From assembly GCA_964648485.1 (NCBI GenBank), contig CAZYOF010000006.1:122325-186324 (forward strand): a stretch of DNA of 64,000 nucleotides, given 5' to 3'. Positions 45,027-55,200 of this stretch are shown one piece after another. This DNA comes from DAIOEK01 sp964648485. Lineage in GTDB: Bacteria; Chloroflexota; Anaerolineae; Anaerolineales; Anaerolineaceae. The translations under genes were made by a program, and so were the position numbers. Every line of letters begins with the position of its first letter. The stretch's first letter is position 1. The notes beneath the pieces are model-generated. The model saw only the letters and a list, made by a program, of their open reading frames with translations, had not been told where the DNA came from and searched no databases.

Positions 45027-45662
45027 CTACCTGACTAATTTATTCCTCAATGCCAGTGTGATTGCTTCCCCACGATTCGATACGCCCAGTTTCATCAAGA
45101 TATTGCTGACATGAGCCCGTGCTGTGGATCTGCTGATGGTTAATCTCTCAGCTATTTCAGGATTATTTAATCCTTCTACGAGCAGTGATAATACTTCCCT
45201 CTCTCGATGGGTGAGGTCATCTCCCGGAGAAGGGAATTGATCTCTTATGAGCGCCTGTGTAATTTCTGGAGCCATGGTTGGTTTTCCGGCGACGCCTTTT
45301 CGAATTGCGCTAATTAATTCCTCGCCGGTCACATTCTTCAATAAATAACTGATTGCCCCCTCCAGAATTACCTGGTGCACGAGATCTTTCTCTTGATAAC
45401 TTGTTAATGCGATAACCTGTGTCTCAGGGTTTCTTTTTCGAATGAGCCGGGTGGCTTCGATGCCATCCATTTTAGGCATCATAATATCCATAATGACAAT
45501 ATCAGGTTTAACGCGGTCGCAAAGTGCGATTGCTTCTTCACCATTAGAAGCTTCACCTACCAGATCAATATCATCTGTTATGCTCAAATAAGACGCCAAT
45601 CCGCGTCGTACCATGTCATGATCATCCACAATGATTACTCTTATTTTATTATTCGTCATCAC
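45027..45662 (-). CDS. LuxR-family response regulator
   Basis: 211 residues. Receiver with Asp13-Asp14, phospho-acceptor Asp59 (VIMDIMMPKMDG) and the switch TSYQEKD. A LuxR helix-turn-helix is at the C-terminus (LTHREREVLSLLVEGLNNPEIAERL...SRSTARAHVSNILMKL). It overlaps the end of the giant sensor kinase by 14 bases and is surely its partner. The repeated 16-base element in this region is a candidate binding site. Confidence 0.93.
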   Translation of the reverse strand: MMTNNKIRVIIVDDHDMVRRGLASYLSITDDIDLVGEASNGEEAIALCDRVKPDIVIMDIMMPKMDGIEATRLIRKRNPETQVIALTSYQEKDLVHQVILEGAISYLLKNVTGEELISAIRKGVAGKPTMAPEITQALIRDQFPSPGDDLTHREREVLSLLVEGLNNPEIAERLTISRSTARAHVSNILMKLGVSNRGEAITLALRNKLVR

Positions 45663-48600
45663 CGGTTGATCCCATACCCTTCCAGTTCACTGTGATTTTT
45701 GTACCAGATCCTAGCTCGCTTGAAATTTCAATATCAGCGTCTATTGAATCTGCTCTCTCTCGCATATTATATAACCCAAAATGATCCTGAGCTATTAATT
45801 TTTCCTCAAATCCGCAGCCGTCATCTTCAATAATCATTTTGATCTCTTCAGTTGTGTGAGTATTTATGCCTGACGCACCATTTTTCGAACACAAAATGCG
45901 GACATTTTCTGCTTTTGCGTGTTTAACAATATTAGTTAATGCCTCTTGAGCAATTCTATAGAGGGTAATATTTACATCACTGGGCAGATGTAAGTCTGAT
46001 GGTACAGAAAGGTCTATCTTTAGACCTGTGCGACCTGACACGGCTTCTGCCAACTGTTTGATTAAGTCAGATAATTTCGCTTCTGCCATGGAAGCTGGTC
46101 GTAATTCCATAAGTAAAGATCGCATTTCTGCCAGAGCGCCACGAGTCAATTGACGCATTTCTTGAATCAATCTTTTGCCTTCGACCGGATTTTTCTCCCA
46201 CACCCCCGGAAAAGCTTCAGCTAAAAGACTCGCAGAAAAAAGAGTCTGTGTAACCGCATCATGCAGATCTCGAGCAAGCCTGTTTCGTTCATTTAACATG
46301 GCTAATTCTGCGGTATTACTGCGCAGATGTGCATTGCCAATTGCCAGAGCAATCTGTTCAGCAAAAGATGTAATCAGCTCTTTCTCTTCAACATTCCATT
46401 GGCTTTCATTTCTTGTAAACAGAATCAGAATAGCCTCAATTTTGCCATCCAGATGCACAGGAATGCAGGTGATTGATTTAGCTATCGATGGATATCCGAT
46501 CTCAAACGGTTGGAATATTTGGATGATATCTTCAGGAGATCTTGATGGGTTATCAACTTGGCGAATATTTTGATAAATAAAGTTTATTAAGGCATGATCA
46601 ATTTCAGTATCCTTCGAGGACGAAATAATTAGTTTATTCTTGTTATCCTTACGATGATCACACTGCGCGATGACGACATTTTCTACTTTCATGATCTGGC
46701 AAATCTGGTCTGCAATGAAAGAAAGTGAATCCTCCAGGCTCATATCCGAATTAATCCTGATTAATATTTCACGTAAACCTTCAGCCACCTGTCTTCTCTG
46801 ATCAATTTCCCTTGTTCTTAATTTAACTAATTGGGCTAACTCTTTTGTTCTCCTTTGTGTGGATTGGATACGGAGATAGATGATTCCTGCAATTACTGCG
46901 ATTAAGGAAAATCCAAAAATACTGATAAAGTTTCGGTTTTCCCAGGCGGGCGGGATAATAATTACTGTGAGTGCTTTTTTCTCCGGATACCAACCTCCTT
47001 CTTCATTACTGCTTCTCAACCAAAGTTGATACTCTCCACCGGGCAAATTTGTATATCTACCTTGTCCAGATGAATCTGTGATGGTCCAGTTCTTCTCAAA
47101 TGGAACTAATCTATACGCATATTGCTTGTTTTCGGAAATAAAGGCTTGCTGATCCTGAAATGAAAACTCGAAGTAATTTTTAGGCCATGTCAGTTGGATT
47201 GTGTTTATGACCTCTAAAGGCAGCTTAGGGATAATTTGCTGCCCTCCCTGGGTCAGTGAAACCAGATACACATCAGGCTGGTATTGGTTTGTGTAAATCT
47301 CATCCGGATGAAAATATGTGATACCAAATACACCCCCAAAATATATTTGTCCATCCTTGCTTGTAGCTCCTGCGCCCTGGTTGTATTCTTCACCTGCTAA
47401 ACCTGCACCGGTGCTGTAATTAACAAAGCTGTTTTCATTGGGATTGAATTTTGAAATACCCCGGTTTGTGCTAAGCCACAGCATACTATCGGTATCTTCC
47501 TGAATTGAGTATACAAAATCATTCGGTAATCCATCTTTTTCCCGGTAAACGGTAAAACTGTTCGTACTTTCATCATATTTATTCAGCCCACTGGCTGTTC
47601 CAATCCATAATACTCCCCGATTGTCCCGATGCATGCTGAGCGAGCGGTAATCACCGATGCTGCCCCTTTGATTCACTGAAGGTAAATATATAGTAGCTGA
47701 CCTGTTTTTATAATTAAATTTCACCAGCCCTCGGTTCGTTCCAATCCACAGAATATTATTTTTATCAGGATACAGAAGCCATACCAAATTACTCGGTAAT
47801 ACTGTGGAATATCCTGGTTGGTACTCAAAATGTTCAACAACTTCCGTAGCTGGATCCAACTTAAATAAACCAGACCCTCCTGTACCAATCCAAATAGTTC
47901 CAGTTTCGTCTTGTTTTATTGTTAATACTTGAATTTGCATGAGTGTAGGAGTAAATCTACTGTCAAATTCGTCAGATATTTCGGATTGCCTGAGCTGGAT
48001 ATGTTTAAATGTATTCTCTTCTTCGATATAGTTATTAAGACCGGCATCGGTACCGACCCATAATTTACCTGATTTATCAATTAGAAATGAACGAATGTGG
48101 TCATTATCAATTGTTTTCTCATTTCCGGGATCATGTTTAAATATTCGATTTTCCCCAGTTGAGAAATCAAACAAATTCAACCCTCCTCCATCTGTACCAA
48201 TCCAGAGTTTGTTATCGTCTTCAGGTTGTATCGCCCATATCATAGAATTGCTGATACTGTTTTTTAACCAGGGTGAGAATTCCAGACTCTTAAATCTGTT
48301 TTTTAACGGGTTGATATAATTTATAAATCCGGAATACGTTCCCACCCAGATGATCCCCGATTTATCTTCAATGATGGACAATATTCGATTATCACTTAAT
48401 GACGAGCTGTTCCTTGGGTCTGCAGTTATCGGTTGAATGATGGATAAATCTGCTGATATTCTATACATTCCGAAATCAAAGGTGCCGATCCAGAAATATC
48501 CGTCACCTCCGTGAAGTATTGATTGAATCGGTATTCTTGCCGTTACATTGTTTTCACTATTAATTGGAATCTCATGGATTCTCCCGGAGTTCGGTTCAGA

Positions 48601-49440
48601 ATGGTATAAACCAGCTTCAGTGCCAATCAATAACCCTCCACTCCAGTAATACAACGATGGGATTGCACTTCTGGTTACAACGACGGGTACTGGATCGGAT
48701 CTGTAATTGTTGAACACCTGATTTGAAATTTGCAGCTTATCCAGTCCATACGCTGTTCCCACCCACAGGGTATCCGTTTCACCCTTCGCTAAGGAGAGAA
48801 CATCATTGGAGCTGATTGAGCCTGGCTTGTTGCTATTCTGCAAGAATTGGTGGATTTCACCACTGAGAAGATCCAGACGGTTTAGTCCGCCACCCAGTGT
48901 CCCGATCCATAGGTATCCATCGGTATCAAATAATAAAGTTTTGATGTAATCACTGGATAAGGTATTTTTATCTGCTGCTTGATGCCGATAGTGGGTAAAA
49001 TTCCCGGTTTCACGGTTATATTTATTCAGACCTCCTCCACCGGTACCAACCCAGATTGCCCCGTTCGATGATTGAGTTATGGAAGAAATGTTATTTGAGC
49101 TAATACTATTCGGATCATCAGGATCATTCCGATAAACGATTACCTTTTTCCCGTCAAACTTGTTCAATCCATCTTCTGTACCAAACCAGATATACCCAAA
49201 ATCGTCCTGATAAATACAGGTAATGACGCTCTGAGAGATGCCATCCTTGCTTGTCAAATGTGAAAATTTGATCGCCTCTACCGGATAATCAGCCGGTAAG
49301 TGGTTTGATCCATTGATGGTTTGTTCTTCCCCTGATTGATCTTGTGGGACAGATACAGAGACTATATTCCTTGACAGGGAACAACCTGAAATAATGAATA
49401 AAACAAATAACAAGATGGATGATTTGGCAATGATTTTCAT
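45649..49440 (-). CDS. Giant Reg_prop/Y_Y_Y sensor histidine kinase with lipoprotein-type signal
   Basis: 1263 residues. The N-terminus ends in a lipobox-like FIISGC (Cys20). About 14 Reg_prop beta-propeller blades (repeated WIGT/WVGT...GLNKYD or GLNRLD) fill 55-740, followed by a Y_Y_Y domain (about 745-830, ending LPGGEYQLWLRSSN). A membrane helix lies near 842-860. Inside the cell are a coiled coil, a GAF domain (about 900-1035), a HisKA_3 helix with His1060 (ERNRLARDLHDAVTQ) and a HATPase domain. This is the architecture of polysaccharide or nutrient sensors, but with the regulator on a separate gene. The ligand is unknown. Confidence 0.9.
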   Translation of the reverse strand: MKIIAKSSILLFVLFIISGCSLSRNIVSVSVPQDQSGEEQTINGSNHLPADYPVEAIKFSHLTSKDGISQSVITCIYQDDFGYIWFGTEDGLNKFDGKKVIVYRNDPDDPNSISSNNISSITQSSNGAIWVGTGGGGLNKYNRETGNFTHYRHQAADKNTLSSDYIKTLLFDTDGYLWIGTLGGGLNRLDLLSGEIHQFLQNSNKPGSISSNDVLSLAKGETDTLWVGTAYGLDKLQISNQVFNNYRSDPVPVVVTRSAIPSLYYWSGGLLIGTEAGLYHSEPNSGRIHEIPINSENNVTARIPIQSILHGGDGYFWIGTFDFGMYRISADLSIIQPITADPRNSSSLSDNRILSIIEDKSGIIWVGTYSGFINYINPLKNRFKSLEFSPWLKNSISNSMIWAIQPEDDNKLWIGTDGGGLNLFDFSTGENRIFKHDPGNEKTIDNDHIRSFLIDKSGKLWVGTDAGLNNYIEEENTFKHIQLRQSEISDEFDSRFTPTLMQIQVLTIKQDETGTIWIGTGGSGLFKLDPATEVVEHFEYQPGYSTVLPSNLVWLLYPDKNNILWIGTNRGLVKFNYKNRSATIYLPSVNQRGSIGDYRSLSMHRDNRGVLWIGTASGLNKYDESTNSFTVYREKDGLPNDFVYSIQEDTDSMLWLSTNRGISKFNPNENSFVNYSTGAGLAGEEYNQGAGATSKDGQIYFGGVFGITYFHPDEIYTNQYQPDVYLVSLTQGGQQIIPKLPLEVINTIQLTWPKNYFEFSFQDQQAFISENKQYAYRLVPFEKNWTITDSSGQGRYTNLPGGEYQLWLRSSNEEGGWYPEKKALTVIIIPPAWENRNFISIFGFSLIAVIAGIIYLRIQSTQRRTKELAQLVKLRTREIDQRRQVAEGLREILIRINSDMSLEDSLSFIADQICQIMKVENVVIAQCDHRKDNKNKLIISSSKDTEIDHALINFIYQNIRQVDNPSRSPEDIIQIFQPFEIGYPSIAKSITCIPVHLDGKIEAILILFTRNESQWNVEEKELITSFAEQIALAIGNAHLRSNTAELAMLNERNRLARDLHDAVTQTLFSASLLAEAFPGVWEKNPVEGKRLIQEMRQLTRGALAEMRSLLMELRPASMAEAKLSDLIKQLAEAVSGRTGLKIDLSVPSDLHLPSDVNITLYRIAQEALTNIVKHAKAENVRILCSKNGASGINTHTTEEIKMIIEDDGCGFEEKLIAQDHFGLYNMRERADSIDADIEISSELGSGTKITVNWKGMGSTGDDE

Positions 49441-49481
49441 GTAAGCCTGAAGAAATAGAATATAACCATTTAATGATATAA

Positions 49482-49515
49482 GACATCTGTCTATCTTGCC
49501 ATTAGTCAGATGTCC
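49482..49515 (+). promoter_or_regulatory. Repeat copy 3 with inverted half-site (putative operator)
   Basis: ATTAGTCAGATGTCC (49501-49515) matches the 16-base repeat at 14 of 16 positions, counting the preceding C. An inverted half-site GACATCTG lies at 49482-49489, making a pair facing CAGATGTC at 49507-49514. It lies between the divergent sensor kinase and NHL-like lipoprotein genes. Confidence 0.5.
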
Positions 49516-49617
49516 AGTTTAAAAAAGCTATTTTCTCCAGAATTATCCTGTATAAATAATAAATAGAATTCACCAAATCTTGTTTCATAGTTCTAGCATA
49601 AAGGGGAATTGTTTACG

Positions 49618-51096
49618 ATGAATCCGAAAATCATGCTGGTTGCTGTTGTACTCAGTATTCAAATGCTGGCATGTGGTCTTGAAAGTCAGATTCGCCCTAC
49701 CATTTCAACGGAAAATACACCAAAAGTAACCACAGAAGCCGAAATATACGCAGCAGATCTATCAACTGAAACACCTGTAATCCCAGATTTAACTGAAGAA
49801 CCATTAAACCCAAAGGTAATTCATTTATGGGCTGACGAAGTAACCTCTGATATTGAATTTGCGGATACAGAGTTCATGGTAGGTGGTCCTTCAGATTCAT
49901 TTTGTGGAAATGATCCGTATCCGTGGTTTTCACAACTAGAAAATCAAACTGCTGAATACAACCTGGTTTTTCAATACGCTTATCCGGTCATACCGCTTGA
50001 AATAAATATATTATTAACCCATCCATCGTCAGGTAGTTTTTCTATTTCTGTGGGAAATAAATTGGATGAACTGAGTGAACAGGTTTATTCTGGCGAGATT
50101 CCATTCAATGGGGATTGCCCATCCATATTTACCCTTCCAATCGCAACGGCATACCCTATTGACCAAATTACTTTAAGTTTCGCGGATACAGAGAATCCCG
50201 TACAGATCAGTTCAATCGAATTGGTCGGAAAACTACCTTATGCCGAGGAAATCAAACCCGCATGGCGTATCGCGATACCAGCCGATGACCTTACAGATTC
50301 TGATAGCCAGTTTCCGGGTGGAATGGCAATAGACGGGGATCGCAATATTTACCTGGCAAACGGGCAAAACGGGTTAATGAAATTTGATCTGGATGGTGAA
50401 TTTATAACGACCTTCTTACGCAGTGAAACGCATAATTTTTCAGATGTTTTTATCGATCCATTCAACAATATCCTGGTAACTGACATTCTTACCAAAGAGT
50501 TCATTGCATTAAGTAAAAATGGTACCCTGAATACTTCTGGCGGAATGGATTTTTCTATCTATAGCCCCAGGGCAGTAGCTGTCAGTCCATTCAATGGGAA
50601 TGTTTACCTGCTCGATGTGGGGGATGTTGTAAATAGAATTCAGGTTTACACCAGTGATACAGGTGAATACCTGCATGAAATTGAACTGGAACAGGCGGAA
50701 TACCCCAGCTACAAGGGTCTGGCTTTTGATTCAGATGGATTTTTATACACCCTGGATAGCCGTAAAGGCAGCATTGTGAAGATCGACGTGGATGAAAAGA
50801 TGATTATTGCAGAAATAGCACAAAAGTATCTGCATAATGTGGGAACTATGGATTTAGCGATCGACGGGGTGGGAAACTATTACATTCTCCTAGCCAACAG
50901 CCCTGAAAACAGCGCTGTTTATGTACTGGATAAAACTGGTGAGCTGTTGAAACGGTTTGGAAATCTTTCTTACGATGGTAGCCCGACAGAACCCGGTATA
51001 TTTACTTTCCCTGTCAGTATTGCCGTATCCAGTAATAGTAGTTTGTTAACAATCTGTGAAAACGGATATCTAACTGCCTACCAATTTGACGAGTAA
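49618..51096 (+). CDS. Lipoprotein with NHL-like beta-propeller
   Basis: 492 residues from ATG 49618, with AAAGGGGA upstream. The lipobox is QMLAC (Cys19), followed by a Thr/Pro/Glu-rich linker. Residues about 65-205 form a discoidin- or jelly-roll-like domain (HLWADEVTSDIEFADTEF). From about 225 on, NHL-type repeats appear (GGMAIDGDRNIYLANGQNGLMKFDLDG; LAFDSDGFLYTLDS; LAIDGVGNYYIL). It is an extracellular binding or scaffold protein, transcribed divergently from the sensor kinase and probably co-regulated. Confidence 0.8.
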   Translation: MNPKIMLVAVVLSIQMLACGLESQIRPTISTENTPKVTTEAEIYAADLSTETPVIPDLTEEPLNPKVIHLWADEVTSDIEFADTEFMVGGPSDSFCGNDPYPWFSQLENQTAEYNLVFQYAYPVIPLEINILLTHPSSGSFSISVGNKLDELSEQVYSGEIPFNGDCPSIFTLPIATAYPIDQITLSFADTENPVQISSIELVGKLPYAEEIKPAWRIAIPADDLTDSDSQFPGGMAIDGDRNIYLANGQNGLMKFDLDGEFITTFLRSETHNFSDVFIDPFNNILVTDILTKEFIALSKNGTLNTSGGMDFSIYSPRAVAVSPFNGNVYLLDVGDVVNRIQVYTSDTGEYLHEIELEQAEYPSYKGLAFDSDGFLYTLDSRKGSIVKIDVDEKMIIAEIAQKYLHNVGTMDLAIDGVGNYYILLANSPENSAVYVLDKTGELLKRFGNLSYDGSPTEPGIFTFPVSIAVSSNSSLLTICENGYLTAYQFDE

Positions 51097-51116
51097 TGGT
51101 GTTGACAGATTATTAT

Positions 51117-52154
51117 CTAACTGGAAGCAACAATCCGGTTGCGTCCAAGCTTTTTTGCTTTGTACATTTCCATGTCTGCTGTATGGAGTACGTCTTCAAA
51201 CCGTTCAAAGGTATCTGAATAACTTGTTGCCCCGATGCTTACAGTGACATTAAAAACGTGATCATCTACTTTCAGCGGAAAAATCTCGACTTCCTGTTTG
51301 AGCCGTTCTGCCAGTTCGATTGCACCAGAAAGGGCAGTGTTCGGAAGGATGATTGTAAATTCTTCTCCCCCGAGGCGACCCACAATATCAGATCCGCGTA
51401 TGGTGTTCTGACAAATATCAGCCAGTGATTTTAAGACTTGATCACCGAATCCGTGCCCATAATCGTCATTTACCTTTTTAAAATGGTCAATATCAATCAT
51501 TAATATCGAAAATTGTGTTTTATTTCTTTGGGCATCCTGGAAAATCCTTAACCCCTCTTCCATGATTTACCGGCGATTTTACAAACCCATGAGAGGATCC
51601 GTCATTGCCTGCTGGTGATATTCCAGTTCCCGTTCATGGGCAATATCATAATGTTTTGCGAATATCAACACAAGATCATCCAGATTTGTCTGAGATGAAT
51701 CATCATCCACAATCTCGTATTCTGCTTCAGTCATACCACTGTTAATGTCAAATTCTTTTTTATGTAACACTATTCTTTTGTTTTGCTTTCCGGCTACATA
51801 ATACAGACACAAATTCAACGGACAGGAGAGAAATGGATTGAGCGCGATGTCATTAAGTTCTTTATATGCCGGCAAGCCAAATAAATTCTTCCAGATATAG
51901 TTGTTCCCATTTTCCGATGGCTTTACTTCCAGGCTTTCTGCAAATCCATTTTCTACAAACATTTTGGTTAAGTTGGTTAAATCATCCAGGTTACCCTGCT
52001 CAGAAAAACTGAACCCGTGGCTGTTAAGATATTCCAGGATCTCTTTTCCGATATCCCTCATCACTTCGCCTTCGGCAAATAGATCGTATTTCGCTAACAC
52101 TTTCCCGAAAGCGACTAGTACTGCTTCATATAAAATTGTTTGAAACTTATCCAT
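51117..52154 (-). pseudogene. Diguanylate cyclase (GGDEF) gene interrupted by two in-frame TAA codons
   Basis: The whole 346-codon span is in one frame. The N-terminal part (52154-51579, 191 codons) has an unknown soluble domain ending in the GGDEF entry motif TDPLMGL. Then come TAA, Asn-Arg-Arg, TAA, and Ile-Met-Glu-Glu-Gly. The family has Tyr or similar at both TAA places (GLYNRRYF). The remaining 148 codons (51563-51117) hold the metal site MIDIDHFKKVND and active site RLGGEEF, a GGEEF variant, plus the C-terminal YKAKKLGRNRI. Each half could be translated alone, but the catalytic half would lack its first strand. Either recently inactivated or read through. Confidence 0.8.
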
Positions 52155-52259
52155 TCAATACCTCTAATCCAGATCATTGCTTGCAATCATTCAGCGTCAT
52201 GATCACAAATTGATTAAGATTTTCATCTTTTGCATATTTTCAAATAGCCAAACCTATAC

Positions 52260-55200
52260 TTATGAATCATGAAGATCATTTGATCCTTCTTTCGTGGAAA
52301 TCATCTGAATAAACTTATCCACCACATCTGGATCAAATAATTTTGCAGAATTTTCCTGAATATAGTTGATTATTTCCGATTCCGGCCACCCCTTGCGGTA
52401 AGGGCGGTCTGAACCCAGGGCATCCCATACATCAATCACAGCGAAAATTCTGGCTGCCAGAGGGATATCTATCCCACTGAGACCGTGTGGATAGCCGCTT
52501 CCATCCCAGCGCTCGTGATGATATACGGGTATATCCATTGCAGGTGCCAGGTAAGGGATATCTGCCAGCAATTGCCGCGCATAGACCGGATGCTGGCGCA
52601 TGACCACCCATTCATCTGCAGAAAGCGGTCCCGGTTTGAGCAGGATGCTGTCTGGAATGCCCATCTTCCCAATATCGTGAAGCAAGGCTCCCCGGCGGAT
52701 ATGGATAATTTCTTCTTCAGGAATGCCAAATCTGCGCGCCATTTTGACCATCAGGTTCACAACCCTCAAGCTGTGACCTGCTGTTTCCTGCTCACGTAAT
52801 TCAAGCGCATGAGACCACCCCTGCAGGGTGGCGTTATAAGCAGTCTTAATCTCTTCACTAGTTTCCAGTAATGCTTTTTCAGCTTCTTTCCGTTCTGTAA
52901 TATCCTGTACGATAGCGACGGACCCGTTCAAATTGCCCGAATCATCATAGAGTGGAATCCCTGAATTGGATATGATTTTATGGGTGCCATCAAAGGCTTC
53001 AATTTCGATTTCTTCGTCTAATACAGTTTCGCCATTGATGGCAGCACGTGCCGACCCCCATTCAAGGGATTCAACCCGTTTTCCATCAGATAAACGCCAG
53101 CCTTTATATTCAGAAAGATTACTTGCATCGACATACTTTACACCCTGCCAGATCTTCTTACCGGCTGGATTCAGGTAATTGATGATTCCTTCTTTATTTG
53201 TCACAAATAATCCGACCGGAACGGTTTCGATTACAGTGCGGATAAATTTATCTTGCGTGTGAAGTGAATCCTCCGCTTCCTTGCGTTTGGAAATATCTTC
53301 AAACATGCCAATACAATATTGCGGATTACCTTCCTGGTCGCGTACCAAGACAGATGTGAGATGCCCCCAGACAAAATGACCATCTTTGTGCCGATTCCGT
53401 TTATCCATGGAATAGTAACTACGTTTTCCAGAAATCAGTTCCTGTTGAAAAGCTAAATCCACTTCTTTGTCTTCGGGATGCGAAATATCTTCTATGGATA
53501 ATTTGCAATATTCTTCAAGTGTGTACCCCAGCGTGCGCAATGTAGCCGGGTTTCCAGTCAGGAAACGTCCATTCAGATCATTTGTTGAAATTCCGATCTC
53601 AGAGGCTTCAAATATGGTTCTGAATTTTTCTTCACTGGCAGCCAGAGCAATTTCTGAAGCTTTTCGGTCAGTGATATCCAGTGCGGTAAATGTAACACCC
53701 TTACTCAGATCGGTAAGATCAATAGGAGTAGATGCAAGCAAGACATTAATTAACGTTCCATCTTTCTTCTTCCAGATGGTTTCAACCTGCCCGGTATCAT
53801 GTTCGGCTATCTGCCGGTATTTTTCTTTTCCAACATATTCAAATTCTTCCTGCGAAGGGTAAAGCATCCGAGCAGATTGCCCAATGAGTTCATCTTTGTC
53901 GTAACCAACCATCTCACAAATTTTTGGGTTTACATACACTAATACTCGATCTTTCACTACACCGATGCCTGTAGGGGCAACTCTGAAGATGCTTTGCATC
54001 TTTTCTTCCGATTCGCGCAAAGAAAGTAACGCCTGCTCTTTAAGTACTTCTGCTTCACTTCTGGAAGAAATATCGTTGATGATGGAAAATAGTACTTCTT
54101 CCCCCTGATTTTCGATGATGGAAGTATTTACTTCAACTGTTCTTATCTCTCCAGTACTGATTTTTTGTGGAATAACATAATTGGATACGGTACCATTGGA
54201 GATTTTTACTAAAAGATCTTGAATTTCTTCTTCATTGAGTATATCCAGATCTCGAATGTTTAATTTCTGCAGTTCCTCGATACTGTAACCATAGAATTTG
54301 CTGGCGGATAAGTTCGCGTCAATAATGTTGCCGGTGACGGGAGAAATCAGAAGCATGACCGCCTGATGTTTTTCAAACATCTTCCTGAATTTCTGTTCGC
54401 TCTGCCTGAGAGAAAGCTCGGATTGTTTTCGAGAGGTAATATCACGGGCAGTTAATACAATTCCATTTATGAGCGGGTTATCAAGCATGTTTTGAGCTTC
54501 AACTTCAATGTATACCCACTTTCCATCTTTTCGCCTTCCGCGAACTTCTAAAGCTTGATAATCTAACTGGTTTTCTATCATCTGCGACAATAGATGCCGT
54601 GTAGGCTGAATATCATCTGGATGTAAAATGTCAAAAACATTCTGGTTATTTATTTCATCTTCGCTGAAACCATAAACCCTGAAAAAGCTTTTTGCATTCG
54701 CTATATACTTTCGGTTACCTTTGTCATCCAGCACAGAGATCATATCTGTAGAATTTTCCAGAATGGAGCGGAAACGTTCTTCACTTTTGATCAAATCATG
54801 TTCCGCTATTTTTCTTCTCAATGCCATGCTAACGATATAAGAAACTGTCTTTAATATTTCGTTTGTTGGCGGTTGGACTTCCCTACCGTAGAAAACCGCC
54901 ATTGTGCCAAATAATTCCTTTTCCAATTGGAATGTGAGCGCCTGTATGTTTTCAATATCCAGGTTTTTACTGATGATCTCGCCTAATTTTTGCGGTATGG
55001 CATTGAAAGATAATTCCGCCAGACTTGCAGGGTGTCCGGTAAATTCCTCCAGAATTCGCTGTTTCTCAGCTTCAGATAATTTAATCTGCATATTTTTGAT
55101 GGGAGTTTGCAGGAGTGTCTGGACTTTTTGCAGGATATTGCTGGATGTAGAAACGGATTCAATAACCAGTGAACTACTTGCCTGATCAAACCGGCTAATT

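Noticed and set aside
46990..49250. Repeated sequences in the sensor gene as a DNA repeat array
   Set aside because: These are diverged Reg_prop protein repeats, with similarity only at the protein level.
51117..52154. Alternative genetic code in which TAA encodes tyrosine
   Set aside because: TAA ends normal genes in this window, for example mnmA at 184 and the Cys-Ala-tailed protein at 30762, so the code is standard.
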